The notes under the pieces: generated by a model
What the model was told of the DNA's origin: nothing
The model's database searches: none
Seen by the model: the letters and a program-made list of their open reading frames with translations, nothing else
Shown here: in pieces, positions 53,042-62,600 of the stretch
How positions within the stretch are numbered: position 1 is the stretch's first letter
Layout of the letters: each line of letters begins with the position of its first letter
Translations under genes and position numbers: made by a program
Source of the DNA: Thiobacillus sp.
Lineage (GTDB): Bacteria; Pseudomonadota; Gammaproteobacteria; Burkholderiales; Thiobacillaceae
NCBI GenBank assembly: GCA_030679915.1
Contig: JAUXRY010000001.1
Span: 1-64,000 of the forward strand
DNA: 64,000 bases
Reading direction: 5' to 3'

Positions 53042-54298
53042 TTAGCGTGTGGGCGCCGGTTCGGCGTGCCGTTCGAAGCGGTAATATGCCGGCGGAATCT
53101 TGCCCAGCCGGATTTCGCGCGTACCCCGTCCTACGGCAACACGGCCGACAGTCCGATAGGGTCCGATCAGTGAAGGCGCAGCCTGCAGGTCGTAGATTCC
53201 TGCGGTAAGCAAACGCGCCGAGAGCGTGATTCCGCCATCACGCCCAAGCTGGTTAACGCCTGCAAACGGACGCGCCAAGGGCTCGCCGATGAACAGACCT
53301 TGCCCGGGCATATGCACGCTTTTCCAGTAAGCCTCGATCAGGGTTTCGCCCTGCAGGTAGTGCGCCATGACTACGCCGGGAACAGGAAACTTGTTGGGAA
53401 AGTTGCACGGCTCGATCACTGCACCGTAGCTTCCGGTGGCGCCGGCTTCCAGCCAGCGCAAGCTGCTCATCTGTGTGCTGCCAAAAAGTTCGCCCCCCGT
53501 TGAGGTGAGGTGGTCGGCAATCGCACCGGGCAGAAACGTGTTGCTGTCGAGTGATGCCACATGGGTGAGACCCGTGAAATAGAACATCACATCGTGTTTT
53601 TTCACCAGTGCGTTGGCCTGAACAATTTCGGTCGGGAAAACGCTTTTCAGCTGCGTGTGTAGTTGGTCGTATCCGGCGGCGCGCACGTTGCGGGCCTTGT
53701 CAGTGGTGCTGACGAGATAGGCGGTGCCTGCCGGATTGCTGTTGTCGGAGGCCACGCCGCGGTCGATGAGCTTTTTCGCCGCTTCCACGGTGGCCGCAGC
53801 CAGACTCATGGTGGGTCGGATTTTGTACGTATCGAAAGGGCGTGCGACCGAGCTGTTGAAGTAGGGGCTGGCTTGCGTCGGCTGGCAACCGCTGGCGCAG
53901 TAAGCCGGATCAAAACCCAAGGCGAAGGCTGACGTGATCGACATGCAGTCCACCCGATAAGGTTGGGCCCAGGTTAGTGCGAATGCCTGAACGCCTCGAG
54001 GGGTGGCGCGGTCGACCCGGCGTTTGATGCTGATGAATTCTTTGCGGCTGAGCGTGCTGCGTCCGGGTTTGAAGCGGACGTGAACCAGATTGTCGGCGGG
54101 AATGCCGCGCTTGAGCTGATAGTAGGCGGCGATGGCGACGCTGTCCGGGTCGTCGTCGTTGACGATAACGCCCAGCTGGTCTGCAGAGAGGCCGGGTTGA
54201 GGGAAATCTGTGATGAAGGCACTCTCGGGGGGTGCCGCGTGCGCTGTTCTTAGCATCAGCAGCATTGCCAAGAGGCTACACCAGAAAAGCATCTTCAT
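53042..54298 (-). CDS. TIGR03790-family exported protein
   Basis: A 418-residue secreted protein. The signal peptide ([21 protein letters not shown]) is followed by a conserved block: LGVIVNDDDPDSVAIAAYYQ, RGIPADNLVHV, a long Arg/Lys-rich segment, and MSITSAFALGFDPAYCASGC with possible disulfide cysteines. These features fit the TIGR03790 family, which occurs sporadically in Proteobacteria, Cyanobacteria and Planctomycetes without known function. The start ATG 54298 overlaps the pyrD stop (ATGA), so the two are co-translated. Confidence 0.75.
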   Translation of the reverse strand: MKMLFWCSLLAMLLMLRTAHAAPPESAFITDFPQPGLSADQLGVIVNDDDPDSVAIAAYYQLKRGIPADNLVHVRFKPGRSTLSRKEFISIKRRVDRATPRGVQAFALTWAQPYRVDCMSITSAFALGFDPAYCASGCQPTQASPYFNSSVARPFDTYKIRPTMSLAAATVEAAKKLIDRGVASDNSNPAGTAYLVSTTDKARNVRAAGYDQLHTQLKSVFPTEIVQANALVKKHDVMFYFTGLTHVASLDSNTFLPGAIADHLTSTGGELFGSTQMSSLRWLEAGATGSYGAVIEPCNFPNKFPVPGVVMAHYLQGETLIEAYWKSVHMPGQGLFIGEPLARPFAGVNQLGRDGGITLSARLLTAGIYDLQAAPSLIGPYRTVGRVAVGRGTREIRLGKIPPAYYRFERHAEPAPTR

Positions 54299-55308
54299 CA
54301 GGCGAGGCGGCTCACGCATTCACGCACCAGTTCGGGTCCGCGATAAATCAAGCCTGAATAGAGCTGAACCAGCGAGGCGCCCGCCTCGATTTTTTCCTGC
54401 GCATCGTCGCTCGACAAAATGCCGCCGACGCCGACGATCGGGACTTCGCCCTTCAGGTGGTGCGCCAGTGCTGTGATCACGCGAGTGGAGGCCGCGCGCA
54501 CCGGCCGGCCCGACAGGCCGCCGGCTTCATCGGCATTCGGCAGGCCGGCCACGGCGTCGCGCGCGATGGTGGTGTTGGTAGCAATGACCGCATCGATGCG
54601 ATGCATCATCAGCAGCGCGGCAATCGCAGCAATCTGTGTGTCGTCGAGATCGGGCGCGATTTTTAGCGCAATCGGCACATAGCGGCTGTGCTGCTGTGCC
54701 AGCTCGGACTGCCTCAATTTGATCGCCGACAGCAGCGCGTCGAGCGCCTCGTCCTTTTGCAGTTCGCGCAGGTTTTGTGTGTTGGGCGAGGAGATGTTCA
54801 CCGTGACATAGCTGGCGTGCGCATAGACCTTGTCGAGGCAGGCCAGGTAATCGTCCACCGCATGTTCGTTCGGGGTGTCCTTGTTCTTGCCGATGTTGAT
54901 GCCGAGCACGCCCTTGAAGCCACTGGCCTCAACATTTTTCACCAGATTGTCGACGCCCAGATTATTGAAGCCCATGCGGTTGATGATGGCCTCGGCCTCC
55001 GGCAGGCGGAACAGGCGCGGCTTGGGGTTGCCGGGTTGCGGGCGCGGGGTCACTGTGCCGATTTCAATAGAGCCGAAGCCTAAGTCGCCCAGCGCGTTGA
55101 TGTGCGCACCGTCCTTGTCCAGCCCGGCCGCCAGACCAACCGCATTGGGAAACGTGATACCCATCACCTGGACGGGTTTACCCGACGCGCGCGGCAACAG
55201 CTTCAGCAAGCCTAGTGCATGCGCGGCATCGAGACTGGCCAGGGTGAAGCTGTGCGCATCCTCAGGATCGAGCGAGAAAAGGGCAGAACGTATCAGCGGA
55301 TAAAGCAT
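54298..55308 (-). CDS. pyrD: Dihydroorotate dehydrogenase (quinone)
   Basis: A 336-residue class 2 enzyme oxidising dihydroorotate to orotate with membrane quinones. The N-terminal membrane-associating helices ([21 protein letters not shown]) mark class 2. Catalytic Ser and FMN contacts are visible in [11 protein letters not shown] and [50 protein letters not shown] is also typical. It is the upstream gene of the TIGR03790-type gene. Confidence 0.96.
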   Translation of the reverse strand: MLYPLIRSALFSLDPEDAHSFTLASLDAAHALGLLKLLPRASGKPVQVMGITFPNAVGLAAGLDKDGAHINALGDLGFGSIEIGTVTPRPQPGNPKPRLFRLPEAEAIINRMGFNNLGVDNLVKNVEASGFKGVLGINIGKNKDTPNEHAVDDYLACLDKVYAHASYVTVNISSPNTQNLRELQKDEALDALLSAIKLRQSELAQQHSRYVPIALKIAPDLDDTQIAAIAALLMMHRIDAVIATNTTIARDAVAGLPNADEAGGLSGRPVRAASTRVITALAHHLKGEVPIVGVGGILSSDDAQEKIEAGASLVQLYSGLIYRGPELVRECVSRLA

Positions 55309-55310
55309 AG

Positions 55311-56624
55311 TCAGGGCGAGGGCGAAGTGAGGATGGAATGGCGAGTGTCAGACTCGGTCGAACCCGCATCCGGGTCGTTGAAAACCGATTGATCGAGCGC
55401 GTGTTCACTCTTGGCGACGATGCAGCTGATCGCGCAGTCGCCGGTGACGTTGACCGTAGTGCGCATCATGTCGAGCAGGCGGTCGACACCGATGATGAGC
55501 GCAATGCCCTCAACCGGCAGGCCGACCTGGCCGAGCACCATGGTCAGCGTGACAAGGCCCACCCCTGGCACTGCGGCGGTGCCGACCGAGGCCAGCGTGG
55601 CAGTCAGCACCACCAACAGATAATCGGTCATCGAGAGATCAATGCCGTAGACATTGGCGATGAACACCGTGGCCACGCCCTGCATCATGGCGGTGCCGTC
55701 CATGTTGATGGTGGCGCCCATCGGTACGGTGAACGCGGCGATGCTGTTCTTCACCCCCATCTTGTGTTCCACCGTGTGCAGGGTGACCGGGATGGTGGCG
55801 CCGGAACTGGCGGTGGAAAACGCGAACGCCGCCGGGTCGCGCATTTTTTTCAGGAAAGTGAGCGGGTTGAGCGAGCCCAGCAGGCGCAACAGCAGCGGGT
55901 AGGTGCCGAATAGCTGGATCGCCAGCGCGACGGTCAGCGTCAGGAAGTAGGCTGCCAGCGGCAGGAGCAAATCCAGCCCCTGGGTGGCGAAGGTGCGGGT
56001 GATCAGCGCGAATACGCCATAGGGCGCCAGCCGCATGATCCATTCGACCATGTGCATGATGACCACGTCGAGGTCGCTGAAAAAGTTGAGTACATGCTTG
56101 CCGCGTGCACCCGACATCGTCACGGCCATGCCGAACAGCAGCGCGAACACGATGATCTGCAGCATGTTGCCTTCAGCCATCGCTGACACCGGGTTGGTCG
56201 GCATCAGGTTGATCAGCACCTGGGTCAGCGGGGGTGCTTCCTTGCCGCTGAAACTGGCGGCGGTTGAGCCGGCATCAAACCCCTCCCCGGGGCCAACCAT
56301 CCCCGCGAGTGTCAGCGCGATGATCACGGCAATCGCGGTGGTGGCCAGATACAGCGACAGTGCCTTGATGCCGATGCGTCCCAGTGCCTTCAGGTCCGAC
56401 AAGGCGGTGACACCCACCACCAGCGACACGAACACCAGCGGCACCACCATCATCTTCAGCGCCGCCACGAACACCGAGCCGACCACCTGCAACACGCCGT
56501 CAATCACAAACAGCTGGATCCAGGATGCCGTGCCCAACTGGTTCAGGCTGACGCCCAGCACAATGCCGGCGAGCATGGCGATCACGATCTGGCGGGTCAG
56601 GTGGTTGGGCTCAGGCTTGGCCAT
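55311..56624 (-). CDS. Dicarboxylate/amino acid:cation symporter (DctA/GltP family)
   Basis: A 437-residue secondary transporter of the DAACS family. Eight transmembrane helices with two re-entrant loops are expected. Signature segments: [22 protein letters not shown] (serine-rich hairpin 1), [21 protein letters not shown] (helix 7, NMDGT) and [22 protein letters not shown] (helix 8). It imports C4-dicarboxylates, glutamate or aspartate; the substrate cannot be fixed from sequence. It lies 2 bp upstream of pyrD. Confidence 0.9.
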   Translation of the reverse strand: MAKPEPNHLTRQIVIAMLAGIVLGVSLNQLGTASWIQLFVIDGVLQVVGSVFVAALKMMVVPLVFVSLVVGVTALSDLKALGRIGIKALSLYLATTAIAVIIALTLAGMVGPGEGFDAGSTAASFSGKEAPPLTQVLINLMPTNPVSAMAEGNMLQIIVFALLFGMAVTMSGARGKHVLNFFSDLDVVIMHMVEWIMRLAPYGVFALITRTFATQGLDLLLPLAAYFLTLTVALAIQLFGTYPLLLRLLGSLNPLTFLKKMRDPAAFAFSTASSGATIPVTLHTVEHKMGVKNSIAAFTVPMGATINMDGTAMMQGVATVFIANVYGIDLSMTDYLLVVLTATLASVGTAAVPGVGLVTLTMVLGQVGLPVEGIALIIGVDRLLDMMRTTVNVTGDCAISCIVAKSEHALDQSVFNDPDAGSTESDTRHSILTSPSP

Positions 56625-56781
56625 GCGGGCAGAATTCGGGAGTCAGCATGGCCAGAGTTTAACAGGGCAAGGGCGCAAGACTGACGCGTAGCGGGCCGCG
56701 ATGTTATCCTGAACCAACATGGCGTTTTGCGTGTCTGTCATCTTCAAATATCCTTCCCTTTTCCAACTCACTGACAAATCC

Positions 56782-57936
56782 ATGATTACCCAGTCTTTAC
56801 TGCAGCGACTCGTAGTGCTTTCCAGCCTGTTAATGGCGACAGTCGCCTGGGGTGCCAGCGTGCCGCCCCCCCCCGAACTGGTCGCCAAATCGTATGTGTT
56901 GATGGATGCCGCCAGCGGCACTGTTCTGGTTAACCAGCAGGGCGACTTGCGCCTGCCGCCCGCCAGCCTGACCAAGCTGATGACCGCCTACATTGCCACG
57001 CTGGAAATAAAACGCGGCCGACTCAAGGAAACCGATCAGGTCACCATCAGTGAAAAAGCCTGGCGTATGGGCGGCTCGAAGATGTTCGTCGGCGTGGGTA
57101 ACCAGGTGTCGGTCGATGATCTGTTTCACGGCATCATCATCCAGTCAGGCAATGACGCCAGCGTGGCCTTGGCCGAACGCATCGCAGGCGAGGAAGATAC
57201 CTTTGCCTCGTTGATGAACAGCGAAGCCAAACGATTGGGCATGACCAACAGCCATTTCAAGAATGCGACCGGATGGCCCGCGGAAGGCCATTATTCAACC
57301 GCGCACGATATGGCAAAACTGGCGCGCGCGATTATTTATGAAGACCCGGCGCACTACGCGATTTATGCGCAGAAAGAGTTTTTGTGGAACGGCATCAAGC
57401 AGCCTAACCGCAACCTGTTGCTGTGGCGCGACGATGGTGTCGACGGCCTGAAAACTGGCCACACCGATGAAGCAGGCTATTGTCTGGTGGCGTCTTCCAA
57501 GCGGGATGGCCAACGCCTGATTGCCGCCGTGTTTGGCGCCGACAGCGAAGCCGCACGCGCGGCTGAAACCGCCAAACTGCTGGGCTATGGATTCAACTTC
57601 TTCGAAAGCAAGACCTTCCATAAAAAAGGCACCGTATTGGCCAACGCGCAGATATGGAAAGGGGCGGCCCGCACGATCAAAGTCGGGCTGACAAGCGACC
57701 TCGCAACCAGCATGCCGCGCGGTGAAACCGCCACGCTGAGTACGCAGATCTTGCTGACCCCCCGGTTGATCGCACCGGTGAAACCCGGCGAGGTGGTGGG
57801 GATAATTGAGATCCGCCAGGGCGACAAAGTGCTGTCGAAGACCAACGTGGTGGCGCTGGAAGCCGTTGAAGCCGGTGGTTTCTTCCGCCGTTCCTGGGAC
57901 AGCATCGTGTTGTTCTTCAAGGGGCTGTTCAGCTAA
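56782..57936 (+). CDS. dacC: D-alanyl-D-alanine carboxypeptidase (PBP5/6 type)
   Basis: A 384-residue low-molecular-weight penicillin-binding protein that trims pentapeptide stems in the periplasm. A signal peptide (LVVLSSLLMATVAWGA) precedes the peptidase S11 domain with S62-L-T-K65, SGN in IIQSGNDASVAL and KTG in GLKTGHTDEAG. The PBP5-type C-terminal beta domain ends in an amphipathic membrane anchor (FFRRSWDSIVLFFKGLFS). ATG 56782 is chosen because it begins the signal peptide. A strong terminator follows. Confidence 0.93.
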   Translation: MITQSLLQRLVVLSSLLMATVAWGASVPPPPELVAKSYVLMDAASGTVLVNQQGDLRLPPASLTKLMTAYIATLEIKRGRLKETDQVTISEKAWRMGGSKMFVGVGNQVSVDDLFHGIIIQSGNDASVALAERIAGEEDTFASLMNSEAKRLGMTNSHFKNATGWPAEGHYSTAHDMAKLARAIIYEDPAHYAIYAQKEFLWNGIKQPNRNLLLWRDDGVDGLKTGHTDEAGYCLVASSKRDGQRLIAAVFGADSEAARAAETAKLLGYGFNFFESKTFHKKGTVLANAQIWKGAARTIKVGLTSDLATSMPRGETATLSTQILLTPRLIAPVKPGEVVGIIEIRQGDKVLSKTNVVALEAVEAGGFFRRSWDSIVLFFKGLFS

Positions 57937-57972
57937 AACGCACTGGAAACCGACATCGAAGGCGGCACCCGG

Positions 57973-57992
57973 AAGCGGAGGCCGCTTTTTTT
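57973..57992 (+). terminator. Rho-independent terminator of the carboxypeptidase gene
   Basis: AAGCGG/CCGCTT stem with a 3-nt loop followed by a run of T (57986-57992), located about 35 nt after the stop codon. Confidence 0.85.
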
Positions 57993-58019
57993 GACTGGCC
58001 AGAACGCTAAAAGCATCCC

Positions 58020-58045
58020 GCTTAGCCCGCTGCGGCGGGCTAAGC
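58020..58045. repeat. Perfect 11-bp stem-loop
   Basis: GCTTAGCCCGC (58020-58030) and GCGGGCTAAGC (58035-58045) pair perfectly across a TGCG loop. It follows a complete terminator, so it is either a second terminator for antisense traffic or a separate structural element. Confidence 0.7.
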
Positions 58046-58224
58046 GCTGATTTGGCTCAGAGTCCGGGATTAACCCTCGGAACCCCATGGGGCGCATGTG
58101 GTAAACGTATTTACCCCGTCTAAGCCTCTGTTTATGCGGCGAAACGGTATTTTTCCCTTCGCCCAAAACCCACCTGATTCGGGCTTGCTCCGAGGCTTTT
58201 CCTGAAAGTCTGTGAATTTAAGTA

Positions 58225-58253
58225 TTGCCAGCAAGCCATGTATTCAGAATAAT
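58225..58253 (+). promoter_or_regulatory. Sigma-70 promoter of hup
   Basis: TTGCCA (58225-58230), a 17-bp spacer and AATAAT (58248-58253), each hexamer differing from consensus at one position, lie 42 bp before the HU start. The palindrome GTGGACTTGTCCAC (58259-58272) covers the expected transcription start and may be an operator. Confidence 0.6.
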
Positions 58254-58295
58254 CCGTAGTGGACTTGTCCACATTGACCCATGGAGATTCAAAAT

Positions 58296-58580
58296 ATGAA
58301 CAGAAAAGAACTCATCGACGCACTGGCTGCCAAGACCGATTCCACCAAGGCAGATGCCGAGCGTTCAGTTGCAGCTTTGATCGACATCATCTCGGGCACC
58401 CTTAAAAAAGGTGACTCCCTCACGCTGGTTGGCTTTGGTACGTTTGAAGTGCGCAAGCGCGCTGCGCGTATCGGTCGTAACCCCAAGACCGGCGAAGAGT
58501 TGAAGATCAAGGCTGCCAAGGTTCCGGCATTCAAGGCTGGTGCAACGCTGAAGGCCGTTGTAAACGGCGTCAAGAAGTAA
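58296..58580 (+). CDS. hup: HU-family DNA-binding protein
   Basis: A 94-residue nucleoid protein. It begins MNRKELIDALAAKTDSTKADAER, carries VGFGTFEVRKRAARIGRNPKTGEEL with the DNA-intercalating arm proline in RNPKTG, and ends ATLKAVVNGVKK. HU bends and compacts DNA. ATG 58296 with GGAG at 58283-58286 is favoured; the ATG at 58281 overlaps that ribosome site and would add five residues foreign to the family. Confidence 0.94.
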   Translation: MNRKELIDALAAKTDSTKADAERSVAALIDIISGTLKKGDSLTLVGFGTFEVRKRAARIGRNPKTGEELKIKAAKVPAFKAGATLKAVVNGVKK

Positions 58581-59014
58581 GCTTGTATTGATCTTTCCGT
58601 CATAGCGGAAAGACCAGATGGATCACTGCCTGTTCATGGCAGTGACCATCGCCCCCCTTCAATAGCGTCCGGCTTTTGAAAAAATGCGAAGTTCATCCTG
58701 TCCGTTATCGCGCGGGCACTCTCGTACGATCACCCCCGCAACCCCCGTTATTTAGTCAGTTTTCCCTGCAGAGAAAATTCAGCGTTTACGTGCTGTTAAT
58801 TGGATTCGCAATTTAATGCACTGAATAGCTGACACATTTATCAGCGCATACCTACAGCTTTCTGTTGCGTACGCCTATAGGCCCCTGCACTGCGTTCGGG
58901 AAAATCATCCCCACAGACTTGCTCATCATGCCGCCCAAGATCGGCGTGGCCGGCGTCAAGGTCCACAGTCTGTATTAACCCATGTTCAACTGTATCCACT
59001 CAAGGAGTAACGTC
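58581..59014. other. Intergenic region after hup
   Basis: About 430 bp without a gene I can support. The first 65 bp hold two consecutive perfect hairpins. The rest has no recognised site apart from AAGGAG (about 59001-59006) that serves the next gene. A reading frame from about 58835 to 58978 is open but has no credible start or similarity. Confidence 0.6.
58592..58645 (+). terminator. Tandem hairpins after hup
   Basis: TCTTTCCG/CGGAAAGA (58592-58599 with 58606-58613) and TCACTGCC/GGCAGTGA (58623-58630 with 58638-58645) are perfect 8-bp stems. They begin 12 nt after the hup stop. Neither is followed by a U-run, so they may act as 3'-end stabilisers or Rho-dependent stop structures. Confidence 0.55.
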
Positions 59015-59608
59015 ATGAAATCTTTCATCTCGGGTTTGGGGCTGCTTGCAGTCACTGTGAGTCCACTCGCTGCACACGCTGAAATTCTTCAATTCAATGC
59101 GCTGTTAAACAGCGGCAACTCAGTGCCCGCACTGGCAAATCCCAATGCGGCAGCCAGCGGCCTGTCCACCCTGTTTTATGACACCCTGACGAATACGTAT
59201 GACTTCACCCTGTCCGCGTTCTCCCTGAGCGGCCCCGTTACGGGTGCGCATATCCACGGCCCCGCAACGAACATGCAATCCGCAAATGTGCTTGTGGATA
59301 TCAATATGACACCGTTTGAGAAATTCAATAGCGGCAGCACCCTTTTGCTTGGCGGTAACGATATCGCCAGCTTTGGTTTTGTGGCCTCGGCCAATGGCCA
59401 TCCGGGACAATCGTTTCTGAATGCGCTTAACTCCGGTCTGACCTATGTCAATATCCACACAGCGATGTACCCTGGCGGAGAAATTCGCGGCCAGCTGTGG
59501 CCTACTGCTGTGGCGGCGGTCCCAGAGGCACAGACCTACGGCATGATGCTGGCAGGACTAGGGTTGGTTGGCTTGGTGGCCGGTCGCCGGCGCGTTCAGT
59601 CGAGCTGA
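59015..59608 (+). CDS. CHRD-domain protein with PEP-CTERM sorting signal
   Basis: A 197-residue exported protein. Signal peptide MKSFISGLGLLAVTVSPLAAHA; a CHRD domain (ILQFNALLNSGNSVPALANP, GPVTGAHIHGPA, GLTYVNIHTAMYPGGEIRGQL); then a C-terminal sorting signal with VPEAQTYGMMLAGLGLVGLVAG and the basic end RRRVQSS. PEP-CTERM proteins are processed by an exosortase and often accompany exopolysaccharide; no exosortase is in this window. AAGGAG about 9 nt upstream supports ATG 59015 rather than 58982. A 50-bp palindrome follows. Confidence 0.88.
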   Translation: MKSFISGLGLLAVTVSPLAAHAEILQFNALLNSGNSVPALANPNAAASGLSTLFYDTLTNTYDFTLSAFSLSGPVTGAHIHGPATNMQSANVLVDINMTPFEKFNSGSTLLLGGNDIASFGFVASANGHPGQSFLNALNSGLTYVNIHTAMYPGGEIRGQLWPTAVAAVPEAQTYGMMLAGLGLVGLVAGRRRVQSS

Positions 59609-59616
59609 CAGGCTTG

Positions 59617-59666
59617 ATTCCCCACGTAACAAGGGCCGCAATTGCGGCCCTTGTTACGTGGGGAAT
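59617..59666. terminator. 50-bp perfect palindrome, probable bidirectional terminator
   Basis: Bases 59617-59641 are the exact reverse complement of 59642-59666, giving a 25-bp stem centred on AATT. It lies between the stops of two convergent genes (9 bp after each). The GC-rich core AAGGGCCGC/GCGGCCCTT resembles proteobacterial terminator stems, flanked by further pairing instead of a long U-run. Confidence 0.8.
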
Positions 59667-59674
59667 ACGAAGGC

Positions 59675-62600
59675 TTACTTCTTCGCTGTCCGTCGCAGCC
59701 GATTCAACAACCGCCGCGCCAATTCACCGAATAACTCGGTTTGCGTGGGGTGCGGGAAGATGGCCCTGGCCACTTGTGTGAGCGTCATCTCGCCAGCCAC
59801 CATCATCACGCCGATACCGATCAGGGTGTCGGTGTGGTCAGCAAGGTAATGCACGCCGATGATGCGGCCGGTGGCCTTGTCAGCCACCAGTTTGATCATG
59901 CCTTCGGTTTCGCCGGTGATCATCGCCTTGGCGTCGATGCTCATCGGCATCTTGGCTTCCACCGCGTCGATTCCCTTGGCCTTGGCCTGCGCCACACTCA
60001 ATCCGACGAAGCCGGCTTGAGGACGCGAGAAAGTGACGCCGCAGTCCTTGTCCTGGTCGTATTCGCTGGCGTGCCCCAACAGGTTGTCGGCGGCGACACG
60101 GCCCTGGGTGGCGGCGGTGTGGGCCAGCATGTAGCCGCCGATCACGTCGCCTACCGCATAGATGTGCGGCACGCTGGTCTGGCAGCGGGTGTTGACCTTG
60201 ATTGCGGCACCGTCGAGTTCGACGTTGAGCTTGTCCAGCCCCAGCCTGCTGGTGTCTGGGCGCTTGCCAGCGGCGACCAGAATGATGTCGCAGGCAAACG
60301 TGGACTCGGTGCCTTCCCTGTCGGCGTAACGGATTTTCATTGCACCGGGTTTGCCACTGACTTCATTGATGGCCGCGCTGGTGACGACGGTGATTTCCTT
60401 TTCGAGCGAAGCGATCAGGGTCTTTGCAATTTCGTCTTCGATTTCGGCGAGGATGCGGTCGTTGCGTTCCAGCATCAGGACTTCGGTGCCGAAGTCGCGG
60501 AAGATCTGCGCCATTTCGACACCGATCACGCCACCGCCGACGATGCCGAGTTTCTTCGGCGGGTTGGCGAGGTTCCAGATGGTGTCGGAAGTGACCACAC
60601 CACCGGTTGCCAGGTTTTCACGCGCGCCAGGAATCGGCGGCACGAACGCGGGCGCGCCGGTCGCGATGACTGCCGCACCAAACGTAAGCTGATACGGCTC
60701 GCCTTCGACCGGGGTGATTTTTAGCGTGTGGGCATCGACGAATTCGCCATAGCCTTCGCGCACGTCGATCTTCATGCCCTTGTCGGCCTTGAGTGCCATT
60801 TCGCCACGGCTACTCTGCACCCAGCGACGATGTTTCTCGGCTTGTGCCCAGTTGAGCTTGGGTGAATTGGTGCCGTCGACGCCCATTTCGGCGTCGTGCG
60901 GACGGTTGCGGATGACGTCCGCCGCAGCACGCCAGGCCTTGGACGGGATGCAGCCGCGCCACAGGCATTCGCCGCCGGGGAAGGGCTCGTTGTTGACCAT
61001 CATGACCTTGATGCCATGGTCGGCCAGATCTCGCGCACAGTCTTCGCCGCCGGGGCCGCCGCCAACGATGACGACAGGGAAGTCCCAGTTACCCTCGGGG
61101 ATGGGTGACACTGCTGGTGCACTGGTGGTGGCAGTTGCTGCAACGGATGCGTCCGCTGCGCCACCTTCAGCATTTAGCCAGGCCTCGGGCGCTTCAATGG
61201 TCTGCTTCAGCGCGACCAGATACAGCGCGACATCGGCGCCATTGAGCACGCGGTGATCACCGGTGATGGTGAACGGCGTACCCTGCGGGCCATTGGCCGA
61301 AATGGCCAGGATCGCGGAGATGCCGGGGGTGGGGATCGCAGTGAAGTGCGACACGCCCAGCATGCCCATGTTGGAAATGGTAAAGGTGGGATTGGCGTAT
61401 TCGGACGGGGCCAGCTTGCGCACCCGGGCGCGTTCAACCAGTCCGGTCCAGTCGCTTTGCAGTGCATCCAGCGGGCGTTTTTCAATGCCATGCAGGATCG
61501 GTACCACCAGCCCGCCGTCGTTCGACATCACCGCCACGCCGAAATCATGGTTGGCACGCTCGACCAGCTTGTCGACCGGTTGGTAGGCCCAGTTCATGCG
61601 CGGGAATTTTGCCATCGCCACCGAACAGGCCTTGGCAATGGCCACGGTTACCGAAACCTTCTTCGCCTTGGCGGCGGCGGTCAGCGTGGCAGTGTTGATG
61701 TTCACCGTGACGTTGAAGGTTGGCAGCGTGAGCGAAGCGGTCATGGCGTGGCTCACGGCCTTTTCCATCGACGACATCGCGCGGCCCTGACCCGGCACAT
61801 CAACCTGCGGCAGCGAATGCGCGACCTGCTGCATTGATGGCCGCGCACGTGCCACGTCGGCGGCAACAATCACGCCTGACGGCCCGGTACCGGCCAGCCC
61901 GACGAGGTTCACACCCAGCTGCGCAGCGACCTTGCGCGCATAGGGGCTGGCCTGGCGGCCTTGCGGGCGCGGCACGGGCGGCATGTTGCCCGTGGCGGAG
62001 ATTTGCGAGGGGCTGGCCTTGGGCGTGGGGATGTGTGCGGGCCGGTCGGCTGCGTGCGGCGCAACCTTGTGGGTGTCGCTGACCTTGTGATCGGCCCCCA
62101 GCGTCACGCCGGTGTCGTTGACTTTGGAAGCGTCATTGACGATGAAACCCATCGGGTGACCGACTTCGACCACGCTGCCGACGTCGGCAATCGGGCCAGA
62201 GAGCCACCCTTCCTGGAACACTTCGACATCCATGATGGCCTTGTCGGTTTCCACCGTGGCGACGATGTCGCCGCGCTTGATGACGTCGCCGGGCTGCTTT
62301 TCCCAGGTCACCACCACGCCTTCGTGCATGGTGTCGGACAGCTGCGGCATCACGATCGGCGTGCCGGCGTGATGCGGAATCATTTCGGTTTGCGCCTGCT
62401 CGGAAACCACTTCTCCGGCTGCAATGGCGACATCGCCTGCAGTATCGGTGATGTAGCCGAGCGCGCCGCTGACGGGAACGGTGGCGCCGATTTCGGCAAG
62501 CGGCCCGGCCAGATAGCCGGCCTTGAAGACTTCGACGTCCATGATGGCCTTGTCGGTCTCAACAGTGGCGACGATATCGCCGCGCTCGACTTTGTCACCG

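Larger units (their letters stand above)
57937..58295 (+). other. Structured intergenic region upstream of hup
   Basis: 359 bp without a plausible gene. It contains the dacC terminator (57973-57992), a 26-nt perfect hairpin (58020-58045), short palindromes CCCCATGGGG (58083-58092) and GTAAA-CGTA-TTTAC (58101-58114), a promoter (58225-58253) and the palindrome GTGGAC-TT-GTCCAC (58259-58272). Such clustering of inverted repeats could mark a small RNA gene or regulatory leader, but no known RNA family was recognised. Confidence 0.5.

Noticed and set aside
58835-58978. Possible small ORF or gene tail ending in VHSLY
   Set aside because: The frame is open for about 47 codons but has no ATG near its beginning, no ribosome site and no similarity I can recognise.
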